Below, in pieces: positions 10,386 through 19,860 of a DNA stretch of 63,715 nt. The position numbers were made by a program, and so were the translations under genes. Numbering within the stretch: the first letter of the stretch is position 1; each line of letters begins with the position of its first letter. The stretch is taken from assembly GCF_000292345.1 (NCBI RefSeq), contig NZ_ALOU01000036.1:1-63715 (forward strand), given 5' to 3'. The notes under the pieces were generated by a model, which saw nothing but the letters and a program-made list of their open reading frames with translations, did not search any database and was not told the origin of the DNA. The stretch comes from Cupriavidus sp. BIS7 (GTDB lineage: Bacteria; Pseudomonadota; Gammaproteobacteria; Burkholderiales; Burkholderiaceae).

Positions 10386-11867
10386 ATGTATCGAAGCTCT
10401 TTCTCGTTCACTGTCATCGCGCTGGTTTGCGCGCTGCTGGCCGGGTGTGCGGTCGGCCCCGACTACAAGCGCCCCGACGCGCCCGTGCCGAAGGCGTTCA
10501 AGGAAACCGCGGCAGATATGCCCGCATGGACCGGTGACTGGAAGACCGCCGAGCCACAGGATGTGATGGGACGCGCCGACTGGTGGCGCGTGTTCAACGA
10601 TCCGGTGCTGGACGAGCTGATGCCGCAGGTCAAGGTCTCGAACCAGAACATCAAGGCAGCCGAGGCGCAATATCGCCAGGCCACCGCATCGCTGGCCGCG
10701 GCACGCGCGGGCTACTTCCCCACGCTCAACGCCAACGCCGGTGTGTCGCGCGGCGGATCGTCGACGTCGTCCAGCGGCAGCCACATCATCAACGGCCAGA
10801 ACCTGACGTTGTCCGCCAGCTGGGAGATCGACGTCTGGGGCCGCGTTCGCCGTCAGGTGGAAAGCGCCCAGGCCGGCGCACAGGCAAGCGAGGCCGACCT
10901 CGCCTCGGCGCTGCTGTCGACACAGGCCACGCTTGCGCAAAGCTACTTCCTGCTGCGCGTGGCTGATGCCCAGCGCGCGCTGCTGGACCGCACCGTGGCC
11001 GACTACGCGAAGTCGCTGCAGCTTGTTCAGAACCAGTACCAGGTGGGCACCGCGCAGCGGTCTGACGTGCTGCAATCGGAAACGCAGCTCAAGTCCGCCC
11101 AGGCGCAGCAACTCGATATCCAGATCACGCGCGCGCAGCTGGAGCACGCGATAGCGGTGCTGGTTGGCAGGCCGCCAGCGGACCTGAACGTGGTTACCGT
11201 CGACAACCGCGACGCGATTCCCAAGGTGCCGGTGGCCGTGCCGTCGGAACTGCTGGAACGTCGCCCCGACATTTCGGCAGCGGAACGCCGCATGGCATCG
11301 GCCAACGCCAATATCGGCGTGGCGGAGGCTGCCTACTACCCGACGCTTACGCTGTCGGCCACTGGCGGCCTGACGGCCAGCACGCTGGCACGCTGGCTGT
11401 CGCTGCCCGATCGCGTCTGGTCACTCGGCGCGGGCCTGGCCGGCACCATATTCGATGGCGGCCTGCGCAGCGCCAACAAGGCGATCGCCGTGGCATCGTA
11501 CGACCAGACCGTGGCGAACTATCGCCAGACGGTGCTGACCGCTTTCCAGGAAGTCGAGGACAACCTTGCCGCAGCACGCGTGCTGGAACAGGAATCGGCC
11601 GTTCAGGGCGATGCGCTGCGATCCGCGCGCGAAGCACTCTCGCTAGTCAACAACCGCTACAAGGCTGGCACCGCCGCATTGCTGGACGTGCTGACAGCCC
11701 AGACCGCCGCCTATACGGCGGAGAACACCACGCTGACGATCATGGGCCGCCAGTACACGGCTTCCATCACGCTGATCAAGGCGCTGGGCGGGGGGTGGCA
11801 TGGGCAGGATGTGGAGGTGGGGAAAGCGGAGGGAGCACCGGCAAGCGCGGGGGCGACGCCGCAGTAA
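10386..11867 (+). CDS. RND efflux outer-membrane lipoprotein, NodT/OprM type
   Basis: Outer-membrane channel of the pump, 493 residues. The start chosen gives a lipoprotein signal peptide with lipobox LLAGC and Cys21 as the lipidated residue; an upstream in-frame start would add 25 charged residues and spoil the signal. Two repeated TolC-like halves follow, with motifs such as WWRVFNDPVLDELM, the helical stretches near 100-250 and 310-460, and LLERRPDISAAERR between them. It begins 14 bp after the second pump and completes the tripartite system as the last gene of the operon. No strong terminator is visible after it. Confidence 0.92.
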   Translation: MYRSSFSFTVIALVCALLAGCAVGPDYKRPDAPVPKAFKETAADMPAWTGDWKTAEPQDVMGRADWWRVFNDPVLDELMPQVKVSNQNIKAAEAQYRQATASLAAARAGYFPTLNANAGVSRGGSSTSSSGSHIINGQNLTLSASWEIDVWGRVRRQVESAQAGAQASEADLASALLSTQATLAQSYFLLRVADAQRALLDRTVADYAKSLQLVQNQYQVGTAQRSDVLQSETQLKSAQAQQLDIQITRAQLEHAIAVLVGRPPADLNVVTVDNRDAIPKVPVAVPSELLERRPDISAAERRMASANANIGVAEAAYYPTLTLSATGGLTASTLARWLSLPDRVWSLGAGLAGTIFDGGLRSANKAIAVASYDQTVANYRQTVLTAFQEVEDNLAAARVLEQESAVQGDALRSAREALSLVNNRYKAGTAALLDVLTAQTAAYTAENTTLTIMGRQYTASITLIKALGGGWHGQDVEVGKAEGAPASAGATPQ

Positions 11868-11923
11868 CGCCACCTCGCCGTCGGCCTCGTTGGAGTCGGG
11901 TCGCACATAGGACCGCGCCACGG

Positions 11924-12316
11924 CTACTTTTCGGCGGCCCCGCTTTTGTCCCGAAGGTAAAGCGACGCGATGCGCCAGCTGCCTTCGGTGGATATCCAGA
12001 ATTCAGAGAAATCGCAGTTGCTGATCTGTCGGCCATTTCGGCTGGAGACGAAGGATCCCACAACGGTCGCCCATGACTCACGCTCCAGCGTTCTATGGAC
12101 GGATTGCGTGAAGCTGAAGTCGCCGGTCCGACCACCAGGAAACTTCTGCCGGCTTCGCTCAAGATACGCGATCTGCTCAGCCTTCGATACCAGCGTTGGA
12201 CCGTCCACGACGACAAAGCATGGTGCTTCCAGATATTCCAGCCAGCCCGCGTCTCCATTGAGGTATGCATCCAGCCATACCTCTCTGATGCTCGCCAGCG
12301 AATACTTCCTACTCAT
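11924..12316 (-). CDS. Small NTF2/SnoaL-like protein, function unknown
   Basis: Protein of 130 residues. Its pattern (an N-terminal helix with WLDAYLNGDAGWLEYLEAP, then FVVVDGPTLVSKAEQIAYL and long alternating strands ending WRIASLYLRDK) fits the cone-shaped NTF2/SnoaL/DUF4440 fold. No catalytic residue set is obvious. The start at 12316 overlaps the stop of the upstream 78-residue gene by 8 bases, so the pair is probably co-translated. An earlier in-frame Met exists but would lie deep inside the neighbour. Function is not assigned. Confidence 0.6.
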   Translation of the reverse strand: MSRKYSLASIREVWLDAYLNGDAGWLEYLEAPCFVVVDGPTLVSKAEQIAYLERSRQKFPGGRTGDFSFTQSVHRTLERESWATVVGSFVSSRNGRQISNCDFSEFWISTEGSWRIASLYLRDKSGAAEK

Positions 12317-12545
12317 CCTGCAACAAGAAATCGAACTGCTCCGAGACATCGGCCAGCTTTCGATCAACAACCCGTTTCGCGTCGAATATGGCCTCGTTAT
12401 AGGCTTGTGCGCGGATCATCTTGTATAGCTTCTCGGCAAACGGCACGACCTCCATATTGCCGACCGACACGCCCAGCTCGCTATCCAACAAGTCTCGAAT
12501 TTTCGAGGAGAAGCGGATCAGATCGAATTTCTCGCTGCTTGTCAT
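12309..12545 (-). CDS. Small hypothetical protein, 78 aa
   Basis: Small acidic, helix-rich protein of 78 residues with no motif I recognise. The start at 12545 has a good ribosome site (GAGGAG, 8 bases upstream); a farther Met would add 13 residues without one. It runs into the NTF2-like gene with an 8-base overlap. The two sit alone between the RND operon and the LysR gene and may be a recent insertion. A two-gene toxin/immunity or regulator pair is possible but nothing in the residues proves it. Confidence 0.5.
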   Translation of the reverse strand: MTSSEKFDLIRFSSKIRDLLDSELGVSVGNMEVVPFAEKLYKMIRAQAYNEAIFDAKRVVDRKLADVSEQFDFLLQDE

Positions 12546-12694
12546 CGGCACGTCTCCTCTAGCATGAATATCGGTAGGCGCCACATGCTATCGAACCTTG
12601 CCAGCACATCGTTTGATGCGGGTCACCGGCGACGATGGCCGCTAGGCCAAATTCGAACGATGGCCTCGCGATCGTGGAAATGGTTGGCCGTTGC

Positions 12695-13594
12695 CTACCG
12701 CCCCTCAGGCACCGGCAACGGCTGCTGACTGACCCGTTCCCGCAGCCATGTGGCCGCTTTCCCCAGCGGGCGCTGCTTGTGCCAGACCAGTTCCATCGCC
12801 ACGGGCCAGTCCTGGTCCTGGAAGGTCAGTTGTGGCGATACCAGCCCGGCGGCGGCTGGTGAGTTGGCCGCCACGTGCCACGGCACGAAGGCCCAGCCGA
12901 GCTTGCGCTTGACCAGTTCGACGATCACCCACTGGCTTTCCACCCACCAGACCTCTGCTGCCACGCGCAGCCGTTTCTTTTCCTCGCTGTCGCTGCGCGT
13001 GGCCACCATCAGTTGGCGGTAGCGCTTTAGTTCCTCGAAGTCCACACGCGGCTGCGCAGCCAGCGGATGGTCGGGCGCGCAGATGATCGGCATTGGCACC
13101 CAGCCGAGCGCGTGGAATCCCAGTTCGGGCGGCAGCACTTCCTGGCGCCACATGATGCCGAGGTCCGCTGACTGGCTCAGCACGAGGCGGCTCACGTCCT
13201 CCATCAGCGGGAACAGCAGTTCAAGCTCGACCGAGGGGAAGCGTTGCGAGAATTCGTCGAGCAGCACGCCGAGCGTTTCTTCCGGATAGAGTTCGTCGAC
13301 GGCCAGCGTCAGGCGTGATTCGACGCCCTCCCCCAGGCTCTTGGCCACGCCGCGAAAGTGCTCGCAGCGCTCCAGGATCACACGCGCTTCGACAAGCAGC
13401 CGCTCGCCAGCCGGCGTCAGCACGGGATAGCGGGCGCTGCGGTCGAACAGCGCGTTGCCGAGGTCGATTTCGAGATTGGCAACGGCTGCGCTGACAACGG
13501 ATTGGGCCTTGCCGAGCTGGCGGGCTGCCGCGGAGAACGATCCGGTTTCGGCGGCGGCGGCAAACGCTTGCAACTGGTCGATGGACAGGCTCAT
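12695..13594 (-). CDS. LysR-family transcriptional regulator
   Basis: LysR-type regulator of 299 residues. The N-terminal winged helix-turn-helix (about 4-62) is clear: LQAFAAAAETGSFSAAARQLGKAQSVVSAAV and the LysR wing LTPAGERLL. A linker helix and a periplasmic-binding-like effector domain (about 90-290) follow. It is divergent from the PACE efflux gene, with 262 bp between them. LysR regulators next to PACE genes are known, AceR/AceI in Acinetobacter being the model, so this protein probably activates its neighbour in response to the exported compound. The context link is inference; the family call is firm. Confidence 0.93.
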   Translation of the reverse strand: MSLSIDQLQAFAAAAETGSFSAAARQLGKAQSVVSAAVANLEIDLGNALFDRSARYPVLTPAGERLLVEARVILERCEHFRGVAKSLGEGVESRLTLAVDELYPEETLGVLLDEFSQRFPSVELELLFPLMEDVSRLVLSQSADLGIMWRQEVLPPELGFHALGWVPMPIICAPDHPLAAQPRVDFEELKRYRQLMVATRSDSEEKKRLRVAAEVWWVESQWVIVELVKRKLGWAFVPWHVAANSPAAAGLVSPQLTFQDQDWPVAMELVWHKQRPLGKAATWLRERVSQQPLPVPEGR

Positions 13595-13617
13595 GGCGTG
13601 GGTCTCGCGTTGGGTGG

Positions 13618-13745
13618 CTCCCCTCTCCCACGCGTGGGAGAAGGGTTGGGGGAGAGGGCAGGCGGGTCAGGCAAAGTGACGCCGCCACGCAAAACAACCG
13701 CTGGCCCTCTCCCCCGCCCCTCTCCCGCAGGCTGGAGAAGGGAGA
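13618..13745. repeat. Facing pair of CCCTCTCCC palindromic repeats
   Basis: Copies lie at 13618-13659 and 13705-13745, again facing each other, separated by 45 bp. The inner spacer starts with a GCGGGTCAGG-like sequence that resembles the spacer of the pair at the window start (GCGAGTCAAG). The pair occupies half of the LysR/PACE intergenic region on the LysR side, away from the PACE promoter. Confidence 0.75.
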
Positions 13746-13772
13746 GAACCATAGGGAACTCAATCCCCCTCC

Positions 13773-13826
13773 TATCGGAATAACCGATACTACCCAACTT
13801 GCGATTAGCTGTCCTGCCGATAGAAT
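13773..13826 (+). promoter_or_regulatory. LysR-type operator and promoter of the PACE gene
   Basis: A perfect inverted repeat, TATCGG-AATAA-CCGATA, lies at 13773-13789, of LysR-box size. It is followed by a sigma70-like promoter: -35 TTGCGA at 13799-13804, a 16-bp spacer, and -10 TAGAAT at 13821-13826. The operator just upstream of -35 is the usual place for LysR activation. The sequence is seen directly; the function is inferred. Confidence 0.5.
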
Positions 13827-13856
13827 GCGCTCCATCGTTTGACAAAGGAGAGCTTC

Positions 13857-14327
13857 ATGCGCACCACCGCAGACCGGATCCGTCACACCGTCGGTTTCGA
13901 GCTGATCGGGCTGCTGATCTTCGCGCCACTTGCCAGCCTGGTATTCGGCTTTGCGCTGCACCAGATGGGCCTGGTGGGCGCCGTCGCGTCACTGATCGCG
14001 GCGGTCTGGAACTATGTCTACAACATCATTTTCGATCGCTCGATGCTGCGCTTCACGGGCCAGCTCAAGAAATCGGTGCCGATCCGCGTGCTGCACGCGA
14101 TCCTGTTCGAAGGCGGCCTGCTGATCGTGTTCCTGCCGTCGGTGGCGTGGTATCTGAACATCAGCCTGATCGACGCCTTCATCATGGACATCGCCGTGGC
14201 CGGCTTCTATATGGTCTATGCGCTGATCTACAACTGGATCTACGACTGGGTCTTCCCGATCCCGGGCACCAGGTCGACGCAGGCTCGCCAATCGACTGAT
14301 TCGGTCGATTGCCAGTCGGCCAGCTAG
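13857..14327 (+). CDS. PACE-family multidrug/biocide efflux protein
   Basis: Small inner-membrane protein of 156 residues with four predicted membrane helices. They are arranged as two bacterial-transmembrane-pair repeats (about 5-65 and 75-140), the hallmark of the PACE (proteobacterial antimicrobial compound efflux) family. The key acidic residue falls at Glu15 (RIRHTVGFELIG), the same number as the essential Glu15 of AceI. The second repeat has the matching LHAILFEGG, and WNYVYNIIFDR and YNWIYDWVFP end each pair. The start follows a strong AAAGGAG site. Known relatives export chlorhexidine, acriflavine or short polyamines; the substrate here is unknown. A LysR gene lies divergently upstream. 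Confidence 0.88.
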   Translation: MRTTADRIRHTVGFELIGLLIFAPLASLVFGFALHQMGLVGAVASLIAAVWNYVYNIIFDRSMLRFTGQLKKSVPIRVLHAILFEGGLLIVFLPSVAWYLNISLIDAFIMDIAVAGFYMVYALIYNWIYDWVFPIPGTRSTQARQSTDSVDCQSAS

Positions 14328-14426
14328 CAGTGACCGGCCGTGCGGCGCACGGTCGACCTCACCAGCGAATTGCGGCCCGAAACGGCTGCATTCGCGTCAT
14401 CCGGCGGGCATGGACCATGCGTTAAC

Positions 14427-15992
14427 ATGCTCGCCATGTCCATTCGCCTCTCCCTGCTCCGCCGCAGCCTGCCTTCCGTCATCACGGCGGCCATGCTGCT
14501 CGCACTCGGCCTGTCCGGAGCCCAGGCCAAGTCCGCCAAGTCCATTAAAACCGCCCAGGCCGGCAAACCCACCGTACAGCGTGTCAGCGCGGAAGCCGCC
14601 GACCCGGCCGCCGCGCGCACGGGCCTGCCCACGGCGGTCACAGCGGCCTTGCGCCGTGCGCACGTGCCGCTGTCGGCCGCAAGCTTCTATGTGATCAAGG
14701 TTGGCGCCCCGCAGGCGCGCGTGAGCTGGAATGCGCAAACGCCGATGAATCCAGCGTCGACGATGAAGCTCGTCACCACGTTTGCGGGCCTGCAGCTGCT
14801 TGGGCCCGACTACCGCTGGCTGACCTCGCTCTACGCGGACGGCCAGCCCGGCCCAGACGGCGTGATCAACGGCAACGTCTATCTGCGCGGGCGTGGCGAT
14901 CCGAAGCTGGTGCCCGAGGAAATGGCCAAGCTCGTGGCCACGGCCCGCTCGACTGGCGCCACGGCCATCAACGGTGACCTGGTGCTTGACCGCAGCTTCT
15001 TCTCGGACAGCCTGGACGGCAATTTCTCGATCGATGGTGAATCGCAGCGCGCCTACAACGTCAATCCCGATGCGCTGCTCTATGCGTTCAAGACGCTCTC
15101 GTTCACGATTACGCCCGACGCCGCCGGCCGCAGCGTAGACGTGGCCGTCACGCCGGCGCTGGCGCAGTTGCGTGTGGATAATCGCCTGACGCTGGCCAAT
15201 GGCCGTTGCGGCGACTGGCGCACGCGCGCCACGCCGAACATCATGCCGCAGCCCGACGGCACCATCGTCGCCGCGTTTGACGGCAGCTACGCGGCCGATT
15301 GCGGCGAGCACGTGGTGAACCTGGCCACGCTGTCGCACAGCGACTTCATCTGGGGTGGCTTTGTCGCCGAATGGCAGCAGGCCGGCGGCCGCTTCGTGCG
15401 TCCACCGGGGCTGCGCAGCGGCACCGTGCCGCGCGGCGCATTCCTGCTGGCGCGGCACTATGGGCAGCCGCTCGGCGATATCGTGCGCGACATCAACAAG
15501 TTCTCGAACAACGTGATGGCGCGCCAGCTCTTCCTGACGATCGGCGCGGAGATTGATCGCAGCGGCCCGGCCAGTACCGAGAAATCGTCGCGCGTGATCA
15601 AGCGCTGGCTGGCACGCCAGGGCCTGGACATGCCGGACCTGGTGCTGGAAAACGGTTCGGGCCTGTCACGTGACGAACGGATCAGCGCCTATGACATGGC
15701 GCGGTTGCTGCAACAGGCAGTGGCCAGCGATGTAGGACCGGCGCTGATCGATTCCCTGCCGATCCTCGGCGTGGACGGCACGCTACGCAACCGCCTGACG
15801 CGCGCCAATGCGGCCGGCAACGCCTACCTGAAGACGGGCACGCTGCAGGACGTGCGCGCACTGGCCGGCTATGTCGATGCACTCAATGGCCAGCGCTATG
15901 TGGTGGTGGCGTATATCAATCACCCCAACGCATCGGCCGCGCAGGAAGCGCACGATGCGTTGATGCAGTGGGTGTACAAGGGCGCGCCTTGA
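14427..15992 (+). CDS. dacB: D-alanyl-D-alanine carboxypeptidase/endopeptidase (PBP4 type)
   Basis: Periplasmic class C penicillin-binding protein of 521 residues that trims or cleaves peptidoglycan cross-links. A signal peptide (about 10-35, ending GAQA) is followed by the active-site serine motif Ser111-Thr-Met-Lys114. The SxN motif is at 360-362 (SNN) and the KTG triad at 469-471. The extra domain between the first two motifs is typical of peptidase S13. The start is uncertain: Met at 14427 or 14436, neither with a strong ribosome site, and an earlier open frame from 14340 would bury the signal peptide. It appears to be monocistronic, with a repeat after its stop. Confidence 0.92.
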   Translation: MLAMSIRLSLLRRSLPSVITAAMLLALGLSGAQAKSAKSIKTAQAGKPTVQRVSAEAADPAAARTGLPTAVTAALRRAHVPLSAASFYVIKVGAPQARVSWNAQTPMNPASTMKLVTTFAGLQLLGPDYRWLTSLYADGQPGPDGVINGNVYLRGRGDPKLVPEEMAKLVATARSTGATAINGDLVLDRSFFSDSLDGNFSIDGESQRAYNVNPDALLYAFKTLSFTITPDAAGRSVDVAVTPALAQLRVDNRLTLANGRCGDWRTRATPNIMPQPDGTIVAAFDGSYAADCGEHVVNLATLSHSDFIWGGFVAEWQQAGGRFVRPPGLRSGTVPRGAFLLARHYGQPLGDIVRDINKFSNNVMARQLFLTIGAEIDRSGPASTEKSSRVIKRWLARQGLDMPDLVLENGSGLSRDERISAYDMARLLQQAVASDVGPALIDSLPILGVDGTLRNRLTRANAAGNAYLKTGTLQDVRALAGYVDALNGQRYVVVAYINHPNASAAQEAHDALMQWVYKGAP

Positions 15993-16064
15993 TCTTCTGC
16001 GGGGTGGGGATTTGATGCGCTGCCCCTGGAGAACACCAAGGGCATATCAAACGCTGCGGGTCTG

Positions 16065-16106
16065 CTCCCCTCTCCCGCCTTGCGGGAGAGGGGCCGGGGG
16101 AGAGGG
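16065..16106. repeat. CCCTCTCCC palindromic repeat
   Basis: Single copy between the convergent dacB and tsaC genes, with the stem CCCCTCTCCCGC/GCGGGAGAGGGG and the GGGGGAGAGGG arm. About 40 bp to its left closely match the spacer between the two copies near 51.36 kb (the shared run includes GAACACCA, GGGCAT, TCAA and GTCTGCT). The mobile or conserved unit is therefore longer than the hairpin. Confidence 0.75.
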
Positions 16107-16121
16107 TTCAGCCGTGAATCT

Positions 16122-17114
16122 TCAGGAATCCTCGAACGCAGCCGCAGCCCTTCCCAGGCGGTCCCGCACGCCATCCCACTCCAGGCTCTCAGGCACCGGC
16201 TCGAACACCAGCCGCTGGAATCCTTCCTTGTCGAGCCGGCGCAGCAGCCGGTACAGCTCATGGGCATAGGCATCTGGCGTTGCCGGTGCCTCGACGAACC
16301 TGCAACGTGAATCAGTAGTGGCCGGAGTGCGGCCCACCCACGCGAGCGTGCCATCGGCAGGCAGCGCATGCAGGTACTGCGGCAATGCATCGGCAGGCGC
16401 CAGCGTCAGCGTGGTGCGCGGCGCGTAGTGGGCCTTGAGCGTGCCCGATGCACGCGGCGCGGCTGCGTCCGGCGGCAGCGGCATCGTGCCGAGCACGTCA
16501 GCCATCATCGCCGCGGTAATCGCGCCGGGGCGCAGCAGCACAGGTCCGGCAGTATCGAGACGTGACAAATCGACGATCGACGATTCGATCCCCACATCGA
16601 CACCATCGCCCTCCAGCACATAGACCGATCCACCAAACTCGTCGCGCACATGCTCGGCCGTGGTCGGGCTGACCTGGCCGAACTTGTTCGCCGACGGCGC
16701 CGCAATGCCGCCACGGCCACGACGGAAGCGCGACAGCAGCGCCTGGGCCACCGGATGCGACGGGCAGCGAAGGCCGATGCTGTCCTGCCCGCCGGCTACG
16801 GCGGCTGGAATATGCGCGGCGCGCTTCAGGATGATCGTGAGCGGGCCGGGCCAGAACGCGTCGATCAGCTTCTGCGCGGCCTCGGGGACTTCATCGCTCC
16901 AGTAGCCAACATCGGCGCCATCGACCAGATGAACGATCACCGGATGGTTCGACGGACGGCCCTTGGCGGCGAAGATACGCGCCACGGCTTCGGGGTTCTC
17001 GGCGTCAGCACCGAGACCGTAGACGGTCTCGGTCGGAAACGCCACCAGCTCGCCAGCTTCGAGCAGACGAACGGCTTCATCAAGCTCGGCGGCGGTGGGC
17101 ATGCGTGAGGACAT
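16122..17114 (-). CDS. tsaC: L-threonylcarbamoyladenylate synthase (Sua5/YwlC type)
   Basis: Enzyme of 330 residues that makes threonylcarbamoyl-AMP from threonine, bicarbonate and ATP for the t6A37 modification of ANN-decoding tRNAs. The YrdC domain (about 5-205) shows the KxR-like and SxN nucleotide motifs: FPTETVYGLGADA, KGRPSNHPVIVHL, SIGLRCPSHPVAQALL and APSANKFGQVSPT. A C-terminal Sua5 domain (about 225-330) follows, so this is the long Sua5 form rather than the short E. coli TsaC. Three close starts are possible (GTG 17123, ATG 17114, ATG 17102). It begins about 15 bp after purK and is the last gene of the purC-purE-purK run. Confidence 0.92.
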   Translation of the reverse strand: MSSRMPTAAELDEAVRLLEAGELVAFPTETVYGLGADAENPEAVARIFAAKGRPSNHPVIVHLVDGADVGYWSDEVPEAAQKLIDAFWPGPLTIILKRAAHIPAAVAGGQDSIGLRCPSHPVAQALLSRFRRGRGGIAAPSANKFGQVSPTTAEHVRDEFGGSVYVLEGDGVDVGIESSIVDLSRLDTAGPVLLRPGAITAAMMADVLGTMPLPPDAAAPRASGTLKAHYAPRTTLTLAPADALPQYLHALPADGTLAWVGRTPATTDSRCRFVEAPATPDAYAHELYRLLRRLDKEGFQRLVFEPVPESLEWDGVRDRLGRAAAAFEDS

Positions 17115-17129
17115 TGCAACCACCCGATG

Positions 17130-18374
17130 TCAGAGCGGAATATGCAGCGCCCTGGCGGCGGCGTCGAACGCGTGTGCGGCGCCTTCGGCGTGCTCGCCCA
17201 CACAGTTCACGTGGCCCATCTTGCGCGACGGCCGCGCGTCGTTCTTGCCATACAGATGCAGCTTGGCACCGGGCTGGATCAGCACTTCGTTCCAGGCCGG
17301 CGTACGTTCGAGGCCGAATTCGAACCAGCAGTCGCCCAGCAGGTTCAGCATCTTGCCCGCCGAGTGCTGACGTGTGCTGCCCAGCGGCAGGCGCGCCATC
17401 GCGCGGACCTGCTGCTCGAACTGGCTCGTCTCGCAGGCATCCATCGTGATGTGCCCCGAGTTGTGCGGGCGCGGCGCCATTTCGTTGGCTACCAGCGTGC
17501 CGTCGGTCAGCACGAAGAACTCGATGCACAGCACGCCGACGTAGCCCATTTCCGAGGCAATCGTCGCGGCGGCTGCGCGTGCGCGGTCGGCGATGTCATC
17601 AGACACGCTTGTCGACGGCATCGTCGTCGAGAACAGGATGCCGTCGCGGTGCACGTTCTCGGCCAGCGGCCAGGTGGCGGTGGTGCCGTTGGCCGCACGC
17701 GCGGCCAGCACCGAAACTTCATACGCCAGCGGCAGCATGCGCTCAAGCACGCATGGCACGTGCTGCATTGCCTTCCAGGCAGCGCGCACGTCCTCGCGCG
17801 TCTTCACACGCGCCTGACCCTTGCCGTCATACCCCATGCGCGCGGTCTTCAGGATGCCGGGCAGTACCTCGTCCGGAAGCTGGTCGACATCGGCATCATG
17901 CTGGATCACCCAGTGCGGGGCGGGCGGCACGCCGGTACGCTCCGCGCAGGCCGCGAAGAACTTCTTTTCGCCGATACGGTTCTGCGCAATCGACACGCAG
18001 TAGCCGCGCGGCGCCACGAACACGCCGGCCTCTTCCAGACGCTCCAGCGAGATCGACGGCACGTTCTCGAATTCGGTGCTCACGGCCTCGCACAGGCTGG
18101 ACAACTCGGCCAGCGCCGCATCATCGGTAAAGGCGGCACAGATATGGCGATCGGCCACGTTGCCGGCCGGGCTGTCCTGGTCCGGGTCGAGCACGCACAC
18201 GCGGTAGCCCATCGACTGCGCCGCGTGCGTGAACATGCGGCCAAGCTGGCCGCCGCCGAGCATGCCGAGCCACGCGCCGGGCTGAATCGGCGAGCTAGGG
18301 CTGTCCACGCCGAACTCGGCGCGCGATTCCGGCGTGTGCGCTTCGGACAGGTAGGGATGGATATCGGTCGGCAT
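17130..18374 (-). CDS. purK: N5-carboxyaminoimidazole ribonucleotide synthase
   Basis: ATP-grasp enzyme of purine synthesis, 414 residues, converting AIR, ATP and bicarbonate to N5-CAIR. The N-terminal pre-ATP-grasp fold has the glycine-rich [12 protein letters not shown]. The central ATP-grasp domain has [12 protein letters not shown] and the metal site region [28 protein letters not shown]. The N-terminus has about 35 residues more than the E. coli enzyme before the Rossmann start. It lies 39 bp after purE and 15 bp before tsaC. PurK and PurE act one after the other, in line with the gene order. Confidence 0.95.
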   Translation of the reverse strand: MPTDIHPYLSEAHTPESRAEFGVDSPSSPIQPGAWLGMLGGGQLGRMFTHAAQSMGYRVCVLDPDQDSPAGNVADRHICAAFTDDAALAELSSLCEAVSTEFENVPSISLERLEEAGVFVAPRGYCVSIAQNRIGEKKFFAACAERTGVPPAPHWVIQHDADVDQLPDEVLPGILKTARMGYDGKGQARVKTREDVRAAWKAMQHVPCVLERMLPLAYEVSVLAARAANGTTATWPLAENVHRDGILFSTTMPSTSVSDDIADRARAAAATIASEMGYVGVLCIEFFVLTDGTLVANEMAPRPHNSGHITMDACETSQFEQQVRAMARLPLGSTRQHSAGKMLNLLGDCWFEFGLERTPAWNEVLIQPGAKLHLYGKNDARPSRKMGHVNCVGEHAEGAAHAFDAAARALHIPL

Positions 18375-18413
18375 GGCTTGGGGCCTGAAGGCTACGGTGG
18401 AACTTGAATCAGT

Positions 18414-18911
18414 TTATACGGGCAGCGTCATCGCGCGCGCGGCTTCGGTCTGCTTGGCGCGGAACGCTTCCAGCGCGCTGGCCAGCGCGTCATCGGTGGT
18501 GGCCAGCGTGGCGATGGCATGCAGCGCGGCGTTGGCGGCACCGGCCTCGCCAATGGCGAACGTGGCCACCGGCACGCCCTTGGGCATCTGCACGATCGAC
18601 AGCAGCGAATCCTCGCCGCGCAGGTACTTCGACGGCACCGGCACGCCAAACACGGGCACGATGGTCTTGGCGGCGATCATGCCCGGCAGGTGGGCGGCAC
18701 CGCCGGCACCGGCGATGATCGCGCGGATGCCACGGCTGCGCGCCGACTCGGCATAACGGAACATGTCGTCGGCCATGCGGTGCGCGGACACCACCTGGGC
18801 CTCGAACGGCACGTTGAAATCCTTGAGCATGGCCACGGCGTGCTGCATTACGTCCCAGTCGGAACTGCTGCCCATCACCACGCCCACCACCGGCTTTGCT
18901 GCGTTGCTCAT
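18414..18911 (-). CDS. purE: 5-(carboxyamino)imidazole ribonucleotide mutase
   Basis: Class I PurE of 165 residues that moves the carboxyl group of N5-CAIR to give CAIR. The signature [17 protein letters not shown] lies at the N-terminus. The active-site region SAHRMADDM and the loop [17 protein letters not shown] are intact. The presence of purK next door confirms the bacterial two-step route. It starts 19 bp after purC. Confidence 0.96.
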   Translation of the reverse strand: MSNAAKPVVGVVMGSSSDWDVMQHAVAMLKDFNVPFEAQVVSAHRMADDMFRYAESARSRGIRAIIAGAGGAAHLPGMIAAKTIVPVFGVPVPSKYLRGEDSLLSIVQMPKGVPVATFAIGEAGAANAALHAIATLATTDDALASALEAFRAKQTEAARAMTLPV

Positions 18912-18930
18912 GTCTGTTCTTCCTCGCGCC

Positions 18931-19839
18931 TTATTGCAGTTGCTCGCCGGTCAGGCGGGTCAGCGCTTCCTTGTACTTGTCGGCGGTCTTCTGCACCACG
19001 TCCTCGGGCAGCTGCGGCGCCGGCGCGGTCTTCGGCCACGGCTTGCCGTCGATGCGCACGGCTTCGAGCCAGTCACGCACGAACTGCTTGTCGAACGACG
19101 GCGGGTTGGTGCCCACCTGGTACGAATCGGCGGGCCAGAAGCGCGACGAATCGGCGGTCAGCACTTCATCCATCAGCGTCAGCGTGCCGTTCTCGTCCAG
19201 GCCGAACTCGAACTTGGTGTCGGCGATGATGATGCCGCGCGTGGCCGCGTAATCGGCCGCTTCCTTGTACAGGCGGATCGAGATGTCACGCATCTTCTCG
19301 GCCAGCTCCTTGCCGATGCGCTGCTCGACTTCGTCGAACGAGATGTTCTCGTCGTGCTCGCCCATCTCGGCCTTGGCGGCCGGCGTGAAGATCGGCTCGG
19401 GCAGCTTCTGCGCGTTCTGCAGGCCGGCCGGCAGCGCAATGCCGCACACCTTGCCCGTTGCCTGGTAATCCTTCCAGCCGCTGCCAGCCAGGTAGCCGCG
19501 CACCACCGCTTCCACCAGGATCGGCTTCAGGCGCTTGACCACCACGGCGCGCCCCTTCACCTGGGCGACTTCGTTCGGCGCCACCACGCTCTCGGCGGTC
19601 ACGCCGGTCTCATGGTTCGGCACGATATGCGCGAGCTTCTTGAACCAGAAATTCGCCATCTGGTTCAGCACGCGGCCCTTGGCCGGAATCGGCTCGCCCA
19701 TGATCACGTCGAAGGCCGACAGGCGATCGGTGGTCACGATCAGCAGCTTGTCTTCGCCAACGGCGTAGTTGTCGCGGACCTTGCCTTTGCCGAGCAGCGG
19801 CAGGGACTGGATGGAGGATTCGTAGAGGGCGTCGGACAT
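18931..19839 (-). CDS. purC: Phosphoribosylaminoimidazole-succinocarboxamide synthase
   Basis: SAICAR synthase of 302 residues, joining CAIR and aspartate with ATP. Family motifs seen are [27 protein letters not shown] near the N-terminus, [17 protein letters not shown], and [20 protein letters not shown] with [11 protein letters not shown]. The start was set at 19839, where the conserved domain begins; an upstream open stretch of 33 residues overlaps the fbaA terminator and is not likely translated. It heads the purC-purE-purK-tsaC run. Confidence 0.96.
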   Translation of the reverse strand: MSDALYESSIQSLPLLGKGKVRDNYAVGEDKLLIVTTDRLSAFDVIMGEPIPAKGRVLNQMANFWFKKLAHIVPNHETGVTAESVVAPNEVAQVKGRAVVVKRLKPILVEAVVRGYLAGSGWKDYQATGKVCGIALPAGLQNAQKLPEPIFTPAAKAEMGEHDENISFDEVEQRIGKELAEKMRDISIRLYKEAADYAATRGIIIADTKFEFGLDENGTLTLMDEVLTADSSRFWPADSYQVGTNPPSFDKQFVRDWLEAVRIDGKPWPKTAPAPQLPEDVVQKTADKYKEALTRLTGEQLQ

Positions 19840-19860
19840 GGTGATAAAGCGGCAGCGGCT

